From NCBI GenBank assembly GCA_963786805.1, contig CAWBAK010000004.1, positions 372,001 through 436,000 on the forward strand: a stretch of 64,000 nucleotides of DNA. The letters are read 5' to 3'. This DNA is from CALGFI01 sp963786805 (GTDB taxonomy: Bacteria; Actinomycetota; UBA4738; HRBIN12). Shown piece by piece: positions 1 to 8,578 of this stretch. The translations under genes and the position numbers were made by a program. Numbering within the stretch: the stretch's first letter is position 1; every line of letters begins with the position of its first letter. Below the pieces are notes generated by a model that was given only the letters and a program-made list of their open reading frames with translations, did not search any database and was not told where the DNA came from.

Positions 1-503
1 GCGCCGGCAACGATCGCGAGGTTGCGGCTCGGCAGGTTCGCCGCCACGTACGCCGTCCACGCGATCAGCGCGCCGAGCGCCGAGGCGTCGAACGCGTCGG
101 CGAGCTCGGGCTGGAACAGACCGCGCCAGAAGAGCTCCTCCCCCGGAACGCTCAACACGAGCGAGAGGGCGAGCGCCGCGGCGAGCGGGACTCCTTCCTG
201 TTGCGCGTACATCGCGATGGAGTGCCGGCGGAACGTCTCCCACGGCCGGATCACCGCGACGAACACCCGCGTGCCCGCGTAGAGCGCGAGCCCGGCGGCG
301 ATCCCGACGCCCGCTGCCGCCAAGGCGTCCACCCGCGGCGTCCACGCCGGAGGGTGGACGAGGAGCGCCGCGAGACCCATCGCCGCAAGGACCGGCGTCA
401 TCACGCGCCACACGTCTCGCCGGCGGGACGAGACGAACCACCACGCCATGGCCTGCGCGGCGAACCCGGCCACCATGACCGCGACCCTCATCGGCTCGGG
501 CAT
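1..503 (-). CDS. CPBP-family intramembrane protease (C-terminus cut by window edge)
   Basis: The visible N-terminal 167 residues are mostly hydrophobic helices. They contain the motif GEELFWRG, which matches the EExxxR signature of the CPBP (CAAX protease / bacteriocin-processing, formerly abi) family; the paired glutamates are the metal/catalytic residues in that family. The likely role is membrane-embedded proteolysis or immunity, substrate unknown. The later conserved motifs lie beyond the left edge. The ATG at 503 is 4 nt after the stop of the upstream membrane-protein gene, so the two are probably one transcript. An in-frame ATG 12 nt further in is an alternative start. Confidence 0.75.
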   Translation of the reverse strand, partial: MPEPMRVAVMVAGFAAQAMAWWFVSSRRRDVWRVMTPVLAAMGLAALLVHPPAWTPRVDALAAAGVGIAAGLALYAGTRVFVAVIRPWETFRRHSIAMYAQQEGVPLAAALALSLVLSVPGEELFWRGLFQPELADAFDASALGALIAWTAYVAANLPSRNLAIVAG

Positions 504-507
504 CGGC

Positions 508-1266
508 TCAGGGCAGGAACCGGACCTTCGCCGCGAACTCCGCCGTCATCGCGGTGATCACCGCGAGGTAGAAGAACCCGGTCGCCGCCTGCACCGCCGA
601 GGAGCGAGCTCCGCGAAGCGTCAGCCGGATCATCACCGCGATCAGCGCCGTCGCTCCGACCATCCCGAGCGCGATCCACGACGCGAGGCCGGCCGAGGTG
701 AGGAGCGGGTTGAAGTCCGAGCTCACACCGCCCGGGCCGAACCCGCCGAGGATCAGCGCCGCAGCCTCGAGGACGACGCCGACGAGCAACAGGTTCGTCG
801 TGCGGTCGATCGGCTTCCGCGAGAGACCGCGATCGGTGAGGTACCAGTGTCCGAGCAGCAGCCCGTCGATCACAGCGCCGAGGAACGAGGCACCGGCGAG
901 CAGCTGGAGGAGCGCGACGAGCCACGTTTCGCCCGCGGTCCCGGCCATCACCACCAGGAGCGCGAGCGACAACGGCGCCGCCGCGATCCCGAGCACGCGT
1001 GCAGCCGTTTGGCGCCTTGCCAGAAGCAGCACAACGCAGACGAGGAGCACGATCGTGAGCGCCATCGAGAGCCGGAGCGACCAGAGACCGGACTCGCTCC
1101 CCTCAACGCGCCCGGCGGCGACCGAGGCCCACGTGGCGCCCGACAGGACGAGCAACACCGAGCCCGTGAGCGTGAAGAACCCGCGCTTCACCTCGTTCCA
1201 CAGAGGGCTGAGGAAGAGCAAGAGGAGCCCGCCCGCGACCGTCTCGGCGAGGACGAGCGCCGACAC
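508..1266 (-). CDS. multi-pass membrane protein of unknown function
   Basis: A 252-residue protein with about seven or eight hydrophobic segments, starting from GTG. Between the helices is a short polar stretch, GHWYLTDRGLSRKP, that looks like a conserved loop. I recognise no enzymatic motif and can give no function. It lies 4 nt upstream of the CPBP-protease gene on the same strand, which suggests a shared transcript. It is divergent from the methyltransferase gene. Confidence 0.7.
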   Translation of the reverse strand: MSALVLAETVAGGLLLLFLSPLWNEVKRGFFTLTGSVLLVLSGATWASVAAGRVEGSESGLWSLRLSMALTIVLLVCVVLLLARRQTAARVLGIAAAPLSLALLVVMAGTAGETWLVALLQLLAGASFLGAVIDGLLLGHWYLTDRGLSRKPIDRTTNLLLVGVVLEAAALILGGFGPGGVSSDFNPLLTSAGLASWIALGMVGATALIAVMIRLTLRGARSSAVQAATGFFYLAVITAMTAEFAAKVRFLP

Positions 1267-1353
1267 CCCCGCCGGACCGGTCAGACGACCTCACCCATGC
1301 GCGAGAGCCTACCCTCGCACCGCGGCCCGTCCGTCGTATCCGCGGTCTGCCGG

Positions 1354-1359
1354 TACGCT
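1354..1359 (+). promoter_or_regulatory. -10 element, leaderless methyltransferase start
   Basis: TACGCT ends 6 nt before the GTG at 1366. This spacing would place transcription initiation at or next to the start codon. Confidence 0.5.
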
Positions 1360-1365
1360 GCCGAC

Positions 1366-2157
1366 GTGAACCGATGGCGCTCCTACGACGACGTCGCCGA
1401 GACGTACGAGCGGATCCATGCACCCCGGCTCGCCGAGCCGGCACGCGACCTCGTCGAGATCGCCCAGATCGCCGACGGCAAGCGCGTCCTCGACGTCGGC
1501 ACCGGCACCGGCGTCGCCGCCGAGATCGCCGCGGCGGCGGGAGCCGAGGTCATCGGCATCGACGGGTCCCTCGGCATGCTTCGCGTCGGCCGGGCCGCCC
1601 GGCCGGCCGTGCGCACGGTCGCGGCCACCGCGGTCGACCTCCCGTTCCGAGACGCTTCGTTCGACTCGGTCATCGCCAACTTCGTGATCGCGCACTTCAC
1701 CAAGTACCAGACGGCCCTGTTCGACATGGTGCGCGTGCTGCGCCCCGGGGGGCGGATGTCACTCACCGCGTGGGCCGACATCGACGACGATCTCACCCGC
1801 ACCTGGCTCGAGCTCGTCGAGGGCGTCGTCCCACGCCAGGTCCTCAATGCCGCGATGGCGGAGGCGCTGCCGTGGAGGGAACGGTTCCGGAACCGCGAGG
1901 CCGTTCAGGAGGCGTTGATGGACGCGGGCCTTCGGACCGTCAGGACCGAGGTGCGACGATATCGCTTCCGCTACGACCTGGAGGAGTATGTCGAGGGTCT
2001 CGGAACGTGGGCGACGGGCCGGTTCGTCCGCTCGATGCTCGGCCCCGCCGCGTTCGAGTCGTTCCACGAGCGCGCGAAGAAGGTGTTCGCCGAGCGATTC
2101 GCCGATCCCGTGAACGACTTCCGCGAGGTGGTCTTCGCCACCGGCGTCAAGCCGTAG
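1366..2157 (+). CDS. class I SAM-dependent methyltransferase
   Basis: A 263-residue Rossmann-fold methyltransferase. Motif I is VLDVGTGTGVAAE (about residues 40-52), followed by the acidic residue ending strand 2 (VIGIDGS) and the motif IV/V region LPFRDASFDSVIANFVIAHF. The layout matches the UbiE/Methyltransf_11 type, which alkylates small molecules; the substrate cannot be inferred. The frame is open well upstream, but the GTG at 1366 is chosen because similarity to the family begins there (NRWRSYDDVAETYE) and a -10 hexamer sits 6 nt before it. It stands alone between a divergent membrane-protein gene and convergent pepA. Confidence 0.85.
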   Translation: MNRWRSYDDVAETYERIHAPRLAEPARDLVEIAQIADGKRVLDVGTGTGVAAEIAAAAGAEVIGIDGSLGMLRVGRAARPAVRTVAATAVDLPFRDASFDSVIANFVIAHFTKYQTALFDMVRVLRPGGRMSLTAWADIDDDLTRTWLELVEGVVPRQVLNAAMAEALPWRERFRNREAVQEALMDAGLRTVRTEVRRYRFRYDLEEYVEGLGTWATGRFVRSMLGPAAFESFHERAKKVFAERFADPVNDFREVVFATGVKP

Positions 2158-2169
2158 ACGCGCTCCCGG

Positions 2170-3666
2170 TCATCTCCTGCGCGAGCCGGCCTCGTTGAGG
2201 ACGTAGCGAACGAGCGTGCGGACCGGGATCCCGGTGGCGCCCTTCGGCCAGTAATCGCCCACCCGCTCCGAGAAGGCGGGCCCGGCGATGTCCAGATGGA
2301 CCCACGGGATGTCGCCGACGAACTCGCGCAGGAACATCGCGGCCGTGATCGCACCGCCGTAGCGCTTCCCGATGTTCTTGATGTCCGCGACGTCCGAATC
2401 GATCAGCTTGCGGTACGGCTCGTACATCGGGAGCTCCCAGCCGGGCTCGCCCGCGGCGTCGCCGGCGGCCAGGATGTCGCGGATCAACCCACGGTCGTTC
2501 CCCATCGCTCCCCAGACCTCATCACCGAGCGCGACCATGCACGCGCCGGTCAGCGTGGCCGTGTCGATGATCACGCGCGGCTTCTTCTCGGCCAGGTACG
2601 CGAGCGAGTCCGCGAGCACGAGCCGACCCTCCGCGTCGGTGTTCAGGACCTCCGAGGTCTTGCCGCCTCGATGCTTCAGCACGTCGCCGGGGCGGATCGC
2701 CGAGCCGCTCGGCATGTTCTCCGAGGACGGGATCGCCGCGATGACGTTCACGCGCGGCTTCAACAGGGCGATCGCGCGCATCGTGGCGAGGATCGACGCG
2801 GCGCCGCCCATGTCCATCTTCATGTGCTCCATGCCCTCGGCCGGCTTGATCGAGAGACCGCCGGAGTCGAAGGCGATTCCCTTGCCGGTGAGCGCGATCG
2901 GCGCGCCCTTCCCGCCCCCGTCGTAGCTGAGCTCGATGAGGCGTGGCGGCCGTGAGCTTCCCTGACCGACGCCGAGGATCCCGCCGAAGCCACCCTTCTT
3001 GAGCTCGGCCTCCGTCCAGACCTTCGACTTCAGGCCCATGCGCTTGGCCATCGCCTGCGCCTCGCGCGCGAGCTCCGCGGGCGGAAGGTCCAGCGCCGGG
3101 GTGTTCACCAGGTCGCGCGCCCACGACTGGGACTCCGCGATCACCTGCCCGCGCTCCAGCGCGGCCTTCGCGGCCCGGGCGTCCGAGCGCGCGCCGCCGA
3201 GCAGCACGACCTCTTTCAGGGCCGGGCGGTCGCCGTCGGACTTCGATTTGTACCGGTCGAACCGGTAGGAGCCGAGGAGGATCCCCTCGGTCGTCGCCTG
3301 CACCGCCTCGTCGAACGCGCGCGGCGCGATCTGCGGCATCGTCGTGGCCACCCGAGCCCGCCTCGAGACCTGGCGGGCGACCCGTCCGATCGCCCTCCGG
3401 CACGCGTCCGGGCTCGCCTCGCCGCGCTTGCCGACCCCGGCCAGCACCACCGCGGAGGCGGTGAGCCCGTCGATGCCCGTGTTCGGCACCAGCAGGGTCT
3501 CGCCCCGCTTGCCCTTGTACCCGGCGGCGCGATAGAGAGCGATGAGGTCGAGCCCCTTCACGTCGCGCACTCCAGGACCCGGCTCCGGTCCTTCGTAGAC
3601 GGGAAGAACGACGACATCGGCTTTCACCGATGCCGGTGACTGCGTCGAGAACGTGAACGTGGGCAC
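2170..3666 (-). CDS. pepA: leucyl aminopeptidase (M17 family)
   Basis: A cytosolic zinc/manganese aminopeptidase that removes N-terminal residues during peptide turnover. At 498 residues it has normal family length. The C-terminal catalytic domain shows the M17 signature NTDAEGRL (residues 342-349), preceded by the metal-binding GKGIAFDSGGLSIKP and the MKMDMGGAA segment. The GTG start at 3666 has a good ribosome-binding site (GAGGAG, 5 nt spacing). It is convergent with the methyltransferase gene (12 nt gap) and divergent from the small cupin gene. Confidence 0.95.
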   Translation of the reverse strand: MPTFTFSTQSPASVKADVVVLPVYEGPEPGPGVRDVKGLDLIALYRAAGYKGKRGETLLVPNTGIDGLTASAVVLAGVGKRGEASPDACRRAIGRVARQVSRRARVATTMPQIAPRAFDEAVQATTEGILLGSYRFDRYKSKSDGDRPALKEVVLLGGARSDARAAKAALERGQVIAESQSWARDLVNTPALDLPPAELAREAQAMAKRMGLKSKVWTEAELKKGGFGGILGVGQGSSRPPRLIELSYDGGGKGAPIALTGKGIAFDSGGLSIKPAEGMEHMKMDMGGAASILATMRAIALLKPRVNVIAAIPSSENMPSGSAIRPGDVLKHRGGKTSEVLNTDAEGRLVLADSLAYLAEKKPRVIIDTATLTGACMVALGDEVWGAMGNDRGLIRDILAAGDAAGEPGWELPMYEPYRKLIDSDVADIKNIGKRYGGAITAAMFLREFVGDIPWVHLDIAGPAFSERVGDYWPKGATGIPVRTLVRYVLNEAGSRRR

Positions 3667-3723
3667 CGCGACTCCTCTGAGGATGGACGAAGAGCGTCAG
3701 TCTACCCATCGAACGGAAGCCGG

Positions 3724-3729
3724 TAGGCT
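3724..3729 (+). promoter_or_regulatory. -10 element, leaderless cupin start
   Basis: TAGGCT stands 7 nt before the ATG at 3737, with no purine-rich ribosome-binding site in between. Confidence 0.5.
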
Positions 3730-3736
3730 TCGCCGC

Positions 3737-4075
3737 ATGGAGGCCCGGGACCTGCGCGACCTCGTGCAGTTCGATGAGGAGGGGCCGGCGCACCAGACGC
3801 TCTTCGAGAGCGATCGCCTGTGGTCCGAGGTGGTCTGCCTGGACCTCAATCAGACGCTCGGACCGGTCTCCGACTTCGACTCGGACGCGCTCCTCCTGGT
3901 CGTGACCGGCAAGGTCGTCGTCCAGGTGGACCGCTCGCGCAAGCGCCAGGAGCAGTGGGAGACGTCGCTGGTGCCGGCCGGGTCCGAGCTGACGATCACG
4001 AATGCGTCGGAAGACCCGGCGGTGATCCTGCTCGTCGTCGCTCCCCCGCCGCCCCGGCGCGCGGTCACCGAGTAG
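3737..4075 (+). CDS. small cupin-like protein
   Basis: A 112-residue all-beta protein. The stretch LVVTGKVVVQVD followed by LVPAGSELTITN resembles the two half-motifs of a small cupin barrel, but the usual metal-binding histidines are not evident. It may be a sensor or binding fold rather than an enzyme. The ATG at 3737 is preceded by a -10 hexamer. Its 3' end overlaps the convergent transporter gene by 11 nt. Confidence 0.65.
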   Translation: MEARDLRDLVQFDEEGPAHQTLFESDRLWSEVVCLDLNQTLGPVSDFDSDALLLVVTGKVVVQVDRSRKRQEQWETSLVPAGSELTITNASEDPAVILLVVAPPPPRRAVTE

Positions 4076-5462
4076 CGCGGCCGTTCGGGGACGACCCGAG
4101 CGGCAACACGAGCGCGAGCGCGAACGCGACGACGAAGCTCGGGACGCTCGCCCCCAGCCGCGAGCCGAACAGCGGGAACGGGAGCGAGAGCCAGTCCACG
4201 AACACCATCCGCACGGCGTCGACCCATCCCTGCGGGCCGGTCGGGACGCTCCAATGGAACAGCAGGAACCCGACGAGCCATGGGACGAACGCCCACCAGC
4301 GGACGCCGGGCGAGCCGAACAGCGCGTCTTCGCCGTACCGGCCGCGCCGTCGCACGAAGTAATCCGCGGCGAAGACCCCGAACAGCGGAACGAACACCGA
4401 ACCGATGAGCAGCAGGAAGAACTCGTAGCGCTCCATCGTGAAGACGAGTGCGAGGAGGAATCCCAGCGCCCCGACGGCGAGGATCAGCCGTCGCTGCGGA
4501 ACGTCTGGCGCCGCGTTCTGCACGGAGACCGCCGCCGAGTAGATGTCGGCGAACGCGTTGTCGCTCTCGCCGACGAGCAGTGCGAGGAGCACGACGCCGC
4601 CACCCGCAAGGGCGACGACCGCCGTCCCGATCCCGATCGCGTCCGCGGTGGCGCCCGCGGCGAGCGCGAGCAGGACGCCGAGCGCGTAGAACCAGGCGTT
4701 GCCGACGAGGTAGCCCGCGTACGTTCCGGCCGCCGCCCTCGATCCCGGTCGCGCGAACCGCGAGTAGTCGGCAGCGAGCGGCAACCACGACACGGGCATG
4801 ACGATCACCAGGTCGACCGCGAGCCAGAACGGGAGTCCCCCGTCACCTTCGGTACGCCAGAGCGCGCCGAGGTCACCCGCGCGCAGGACCTCGGCCGTGA
4901 TCCATGCGGCCGAGCCGATCAGGACGTAGATCCCGAACCGCTCCAACCACCGCCGCACGACGAGGATCGGCCCGCCGAGCGCGAGGACCGTGCAGACGAC
5001 CGCGACGACGGCCAGCCACAGGTTCCGCGCGTCCAGACCAAAGAGCTTCGTGGATGCGACGTTCGCGACCTCGCCCATCACCCAGAACTCGACAGCCGTC
5101 CAGCCGACGAGCTGGACGACGTTCAACGCCGTAGGCACGAACGAACCGCGCGCGCCGAGGACGGGACGGAACAGCACCATCGTCGGGACGCGCTCGCGCT
5201 GACCGGCGAGCGCCACGAGCGCGAGCGGGGCGCACCCGAGGACGCTTCCGACGACGATGGCGAGCAGCGCCTGCGTCAGCCCGAGCGCCGGCACGAGCAG
5301 CGCGCCGGTCACCATCACGAGGAGCCCGACCGAGAGGTCGCCCCACAGAACGGCCAGATCGAACCCCGACAGCGTTCGCCGCTCCGGCGGGACCACATCG
5401 ATGCCCCAGGTCGGAGCCTCGCGCTCCAGGATCCTTCCGAGCCGTTCGGCGACGCTCGCCAA
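4065..5462 (-). CDS. cytX: NCS1-family hydroxymethylpyrimidine transporter (CytX type)
   Basis: A 465-residue permease with about twelve hydrophobic segments. The N-terminal pattern (APTWGIDVVPPERRTLSGFDLAVLWGDLSVG) is that of NCS1 nucleobase symporters, and the closest group I recognise is CytX, the putative thiamin-pyrimidine (HMP) transporter. A TPP riboswitch directly upstream supports this role in thiamin precursor salvage. The frame also runs up to a TTG at 5501, but that codon lies inside the aptamer. The TTG at 5462, 6 nt after GGAGGG, is the better start. No other thiamin gene is in the window. Confidence 0.85.
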   Translation of the reverse strand: MASVAERLGRILEREAPTWGIDVVPPERRTLSGFDLAVLWGDLSVGLLVMVTGALLVPALGLTQALLAIVVGSVLGCAPLALVALAGQRERVPTMVLFRPVLGARGSFVPTALNVVQLVGWTAVEFWVMGEVANVASTKLFGLDARNLWLAVVAVVCTVLALGGPILVVRRWLERFGIYVLIGSAAWITAEVLRAGDLGALWRTEGDGGLPFWLAVDLVIVMPVSWLPLAADYSRFARPGSRAAAGTYAGYLVGNAWFYALGVLLALAAGATADAIGIGTAVVALAGGGVVLLALLVGESDNAFADIYSAAVSVQNAAPDVPQRRLILAVGALGFLLALVFTMERYEFFLLLIGSVFVPLFGVFAADYFVRRRGRYGEDALFGSPGVRWWAFVPWLVGFLLFHWSVPTGPQGWVDAVRMVFVDWLSLPFPLFGSRLGASVPSFVVAFALALVLPLGSSPNGRATR

Positions 5463-5465
5463 CTC

Positions 5466-5557
5466 GCTCCCTCCGCCGGCGTTACCCGGATCAGGTTCCA
5501 AGGGTCGCCGGCCGCCAGCCGGCCTCTCAACCCGGTCGTCCGGGCTCCCCTGGCGTC
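5466..5557 (-). ncRNA. TPP riboswitch (THI element)
   Basis: Read on the minus strand, the region holds the hallmarks of the thi box: GGGGAGCCC at the 5' side, TTGAGAGG (5530-5523, a variant of CTGAGA), and ACCCTTGGAACCTGATCC (5505-5488) followed by GGGTAA and a terminal GGAGGGA. The terminal GGAGGG (5474-5469) doubles as the ribosome-binding site of cytX. Control is therefore probably translational: TPP binding would lock the purine tract in the closing stem. Confidence 0.93.
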
Positions 5558-5576
5558 TGGACGATGCTAACGCGCG

Positions 5577-6014
5577 CTACGCGGAGCGCAGGTGCGCGGC
5601 CAGGTCGCGAAGCGCCGCGCCCATCAGCCGCCGCAGGAACGGCCGATAGACGAGGAGCGCGAGCTCACCGAGGACCGGGATCGGGAGCGCGAGCTCCTCG
5701 GACCACCGGATCCTCACGCCGGTCCCCTCGGGCTCGAGCGCCCAGGTACCGATGCCCCGGATGAAGCTCCGGTGCGTCATCTCCAAGACGTCTGGCGGCT
5801 CCCAGCGCGTCACCTCGAGCTCTTCGGTGAATAGCGGGACGTTGAAGACCCGGCTCTTCACCGCGATCCGCACGCCGAGCCCCTCTCGGTGCGGGCTCAA
5901 GACGCGCACCGAGTCCGCGTCGCGGATCCACCGTGCCTGGTCCTCCCATCGCAGGAGGGCCCGCCAGGCGTCATCCGGCGGAACGGCGAGGTGGTGCGAT
6001 GCCTCGACGCGCAC
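5577..6014 (-). CDS. SRPBCC/polyketide-cyclase-like protein
   Basis: A 145-residue START/Bet v1-like fold: VEASHHLAVPPDDAWRALLRWEDQARWI at the N-terminus, a central run of beta strands, and a long amphipathic C-terminal helix. Members bind hydrophobic ligands in a cavity; here neither ligand nor reaction can be named. The GTG at 6014 is chosen for its AGGAGG ribosome-binding site. The gene starts 11 nt after the MFS gene ends, so the two are likely co-transcribed. Confidence 0.75.
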   Translation of the reverse strand: MRVEASHHLAVPPDDAWRALLRWEDQARWIRDADSVRVLSPHREGLGVRIAVKSRVFNVPLFTEELEVTRWEPPDVLEMTHRSFIRGIGTWALEPEGTGVRIRWSEELALPIPVLGELALLVYRPFLRRLMGAALRDLAAHLRSA

Positions 6015-6025
6015 GGAGCTTCCTC

Positions 6026-7237
6026 CTAGAGGCCCGAACCCTCGCGCTTCGGCAGCGTGGACATCGTCTCGCGGATCGACAGCACGAGCGCCAGCGCGAT
6101 CAGCGAGGGAACCGCGTTGACCGCGAAGGACGCGGCGAAACCGTATCCGTTCGCCACCCATCCCGCGACGAGTGGGCCTAGGACGAAACCGAGGTCGCCG
6201 ACGAAGCGGAAGGCGGCTACGGCCGTGCCCTTCAACTCCTCCGGCGTGACGTCGGAGAGCATCGGCGCCGGCGGAACACCCGCGTACCCGCTCGCGACGC
6301 CGAGCAGACCGAGCGCGACGAAGAACATGGCCGGGGTCGTCGCTACCCCAAGGATCGCCGTCATCACCGCGAGGGCTGCAAGGGATGGCGCGAGCACCGC
6401 GCGGCGCCCCCGACGGTCAGTGGCCTTGCCCGCCGGAAACAGCGAGACGAGCTCGGTGCCGGTCGCGATCGCCAGGCCGATCCCCACGCCGCCCAGCGTG
6501 AGACCCACCTCGTCGACCCCGAACAGCGGGACGAGCGTCGTGAACACCGCGGCGATCATCCACGCGTATGCGCCGTTCGTCACGAGCACGGTCACGAACG
6601 GCCGGCTCCACGGCAACCGTCGGAAGCCGCCGCGACGCACTTCCTCAGCGGTCCGGATCGGGTCGTGGATCGTCCTCCAGAAAAGCCACGCCGAGACGAA
6701 GCACGCGATCCCGTAGACGTGCAGAGGGCTCGCGAGCCCGAACCAGTGGGCAACGAGCCCGCCGAGCGGTCCGCCGGCGATGAAGCCGACATTGAACGAG
6801 CCGTAGTACACGCTCATCACGCGTCCCGAGCGTTCGGGTGGGATCGTCCGGAGCAGGAAGGAAAGGAGCGCGGCGAAGAACAGCGCGGACCCGACCCCTC
6901 CAACCGAACGGAACAGGACGAGCAGGGGGAAGTTCGGTGCGAGGCCCGCCGCGATTGAGGAGATGCCGACCGCGACGGCGCCCAGCGTCGTCATCGCGCG
7001 CTCGCCGTGCCGATCGATGAATCGTCCGACGAAGGGATCCGAGAGCAGGCGCGCGAACGAGAATGCCGAGATCAGCAGACCGACCGCGTCGTAGCCCACC
7101 CCGAACGAGCGCGCGTAGCTTGGCAGGACCGGCGAGAGGATGCCGAAGCCGAGCATGATCACGAAGGTGCCGGCCATCGCGGCCCGGACCTCGGGCATCC
7201 GGAGGACGTCGCGGAACCCCGGCTCCCCCTCGTTCAT
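6026..7237 (-). CDS. MFS transporter
   Basis: A 403-residue major facilitator with about twelve membrane segments. The loop 2-3 motif is DPFVGRFIDRHGERA and its second-half counterpart is GKATDRRGRRA. The motif-C-like GGPLGGLVAHW region suggests a drug/proton antiporter type, substrate unknown. The ATG at 7237 follows TACACT by 7 nt and looks leaderless. The SRPBCC gene follows after 11 nt. Confidence 0.85.
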   Translation of the reverse strand: MNEGEPGFRDVLRMPEVRAAMAGTFVIMLGFGILSPVLPSYARSFGVGYDAVGLLISAFSFARLLSDPFVGRFIDRHGERAMTTLGAVAVGISSIAAGLAPNFPLLVLFRSVGGVGSALFFAALLSFLLRTIPPERSGRVMSVYYGSFNVGFIAGGPLGGLVAHWFGLASPLHVYGIACFVSAWLFWRTIHDPIRTAEEVRRGGFRRLPWSRPFVTVLVTNGAYAWMIAAVFTTLVPLFGVDEVGLTLGGVGIGLAIATGTELVSLFPAGKATDRRGRRAVLAPSLAALAVMTAILGVATTPAMFFVALGLLGVASGYAGVPPAPMLSDVTPEELKGTAVAAFRFVGDLGFVLGPLVAGWVANGYGFAASFAVNAVPSLIALALVLSIRETMSTLPKREGSGL

Positions 7238-7244
7238 GCCGGTC

Positions 7245-7250
7245 AGTGTA
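7245..7250 (-). promoter_or_regulatory. -10 element, leaderless MFS gene start
   Basis: TACACT on the minus strand ends 7 nt before the ATG at 7237. Confidence 0.5.
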
Positions 7251-7314
7251 CGGACGCGTGCTCGCCGTCCCGGAGACGCTTGCGCGCCAGCCTCCGGGAC
7301 GGTTCGATGGCGCG

Positions 7315-8578
7315 ATGCCCGACCCCTCGCGCGGCGCCGTCGCTGCATCGAACCTCGCCACGGCCGGCGGAGACTTCGACACGGCCGATGGTCTCGAGCC
7401 GATCCTGCTCGTCCGCGGCGAGGACGCCGGGGTCGGCACGAGACCCACGAGCCGACCGCGGTCGCGTGGGAGAACGGCGTCATCACCTACGTCGGCCCCG
7501 CAGACGGCCTCGCCAGGAGCGACCCGGAGTGGTACGAGGGCTGCACGATCGCGCCCGGCTTCGTCGACTGCCACACGCATCTCCCCTTCGTCGGCTGGCG
7601 ATCGGACGAGTTCGAGGCGCGCCTGTCGGGGATCTCGTACCGCGATCTCCACGGTGAGGGCGGCATCTATCGGAGCGCCCGGTTGTTCGCCGAGGCCTCC
7701 GACGACGAGGTGCTCGCGTTCTGCCGGCCACTCGTGCAGGAGATGGCCGACCACGGAACGACGGCGCTCGAGCTGAAGACCGGCTACGGCCTCTCGATCG
7801 AGGCCGAGCTGCGGCAGGCGCGACATCGCCCGTCGTCTTGCCGAGGAGGCGCCGCAGACGTGCACCGTGACGCTGCTCGCGTGCCACGCCGTTCCCGAGG
7901 GGATGGCGCGCGAGGACTGGGTCCGCATCGCCTGCGAGGAGCTGATCCCCGCGGCCGCCGCGGAGGGGCTCGCGGACGCCGTCGACGTGTACGTCGAGGA
8001 CATCGCCTTCACGCGTCGACGACCTGCGCGCCGTGGCCGAGGCCGCGAACGCGCACGGGCTGCCGCTGCGCTGCCACGCCGACCAGCTCGGCCCGTCGGG
8101 TGCCGCCGAGGCCGCCGTCGAGCTCGGCGCGCGAAGCGCGGACCACCTGAACCACGTGTCGCCGCTCGGCATCGCCGCGCTCGGCGACGAGCCGGCGACG
8201 GCCGCCGTGCTCCTTCCGACGTCGACGCTGTTCCTGCGCGCGTCGCCGCCGGACGTGCGCGAGCTCCTCCGCTCCGGGGCGGCCGTGGCCATCGCGACCG
8301 ACTGCAACCCGGGGACCTCGCCGGTCGTGTCGATGCCCGAGGCGATCGCCACCGCGTGCTCGCTCTATGGGATGAGGCCGCTCGAGGCGCTCGCGGCGGC
8401 GACGAACGTTCCGGCGTGGGTGCTCGGTCTGAGCGACGCGCACGGTACGCTTTCGCCCGGCAGGCGGGCCGACCTCGTGATCCTCGACGGGGACGCCTTC
8501 CGGCAGGTCCCGTATCGCCCGGGCCACAACCCGGTGCACCACACGTATGTCGGCGGAAAGAGGGTCGGAGGACGATGA
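7315..8578 (+). pseudogene. hutI: imidazolonepropionase, coding sequence broken by three frame shifts
   Basis: HutI hydrolyses imidazolone-propanoate to N-formimino-glutamate, step three of histidine breakdown. The family motifs are all present but lie in different frames: GFVDCHTHLPFVG (metal-binding His pair) and ELKTGYGLSIEAE in one, LLACHAVPEGMA in the next, and LRCHADQLGPSGAAEAAVELGA plus ATDCNPGTSP in the last. The breaks fall near 7432-7450 (one base missing or two extra), 7819-7826 (one extra) and about 8012 (one extra). Repairing them gives a continuous protein of about 420 residues, normal for HutI. The stop overlaps the next gene's start as ATGA. Either recent decay or sequencing indels; the intact motifs favour the latter. 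Confidence 0.85.
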
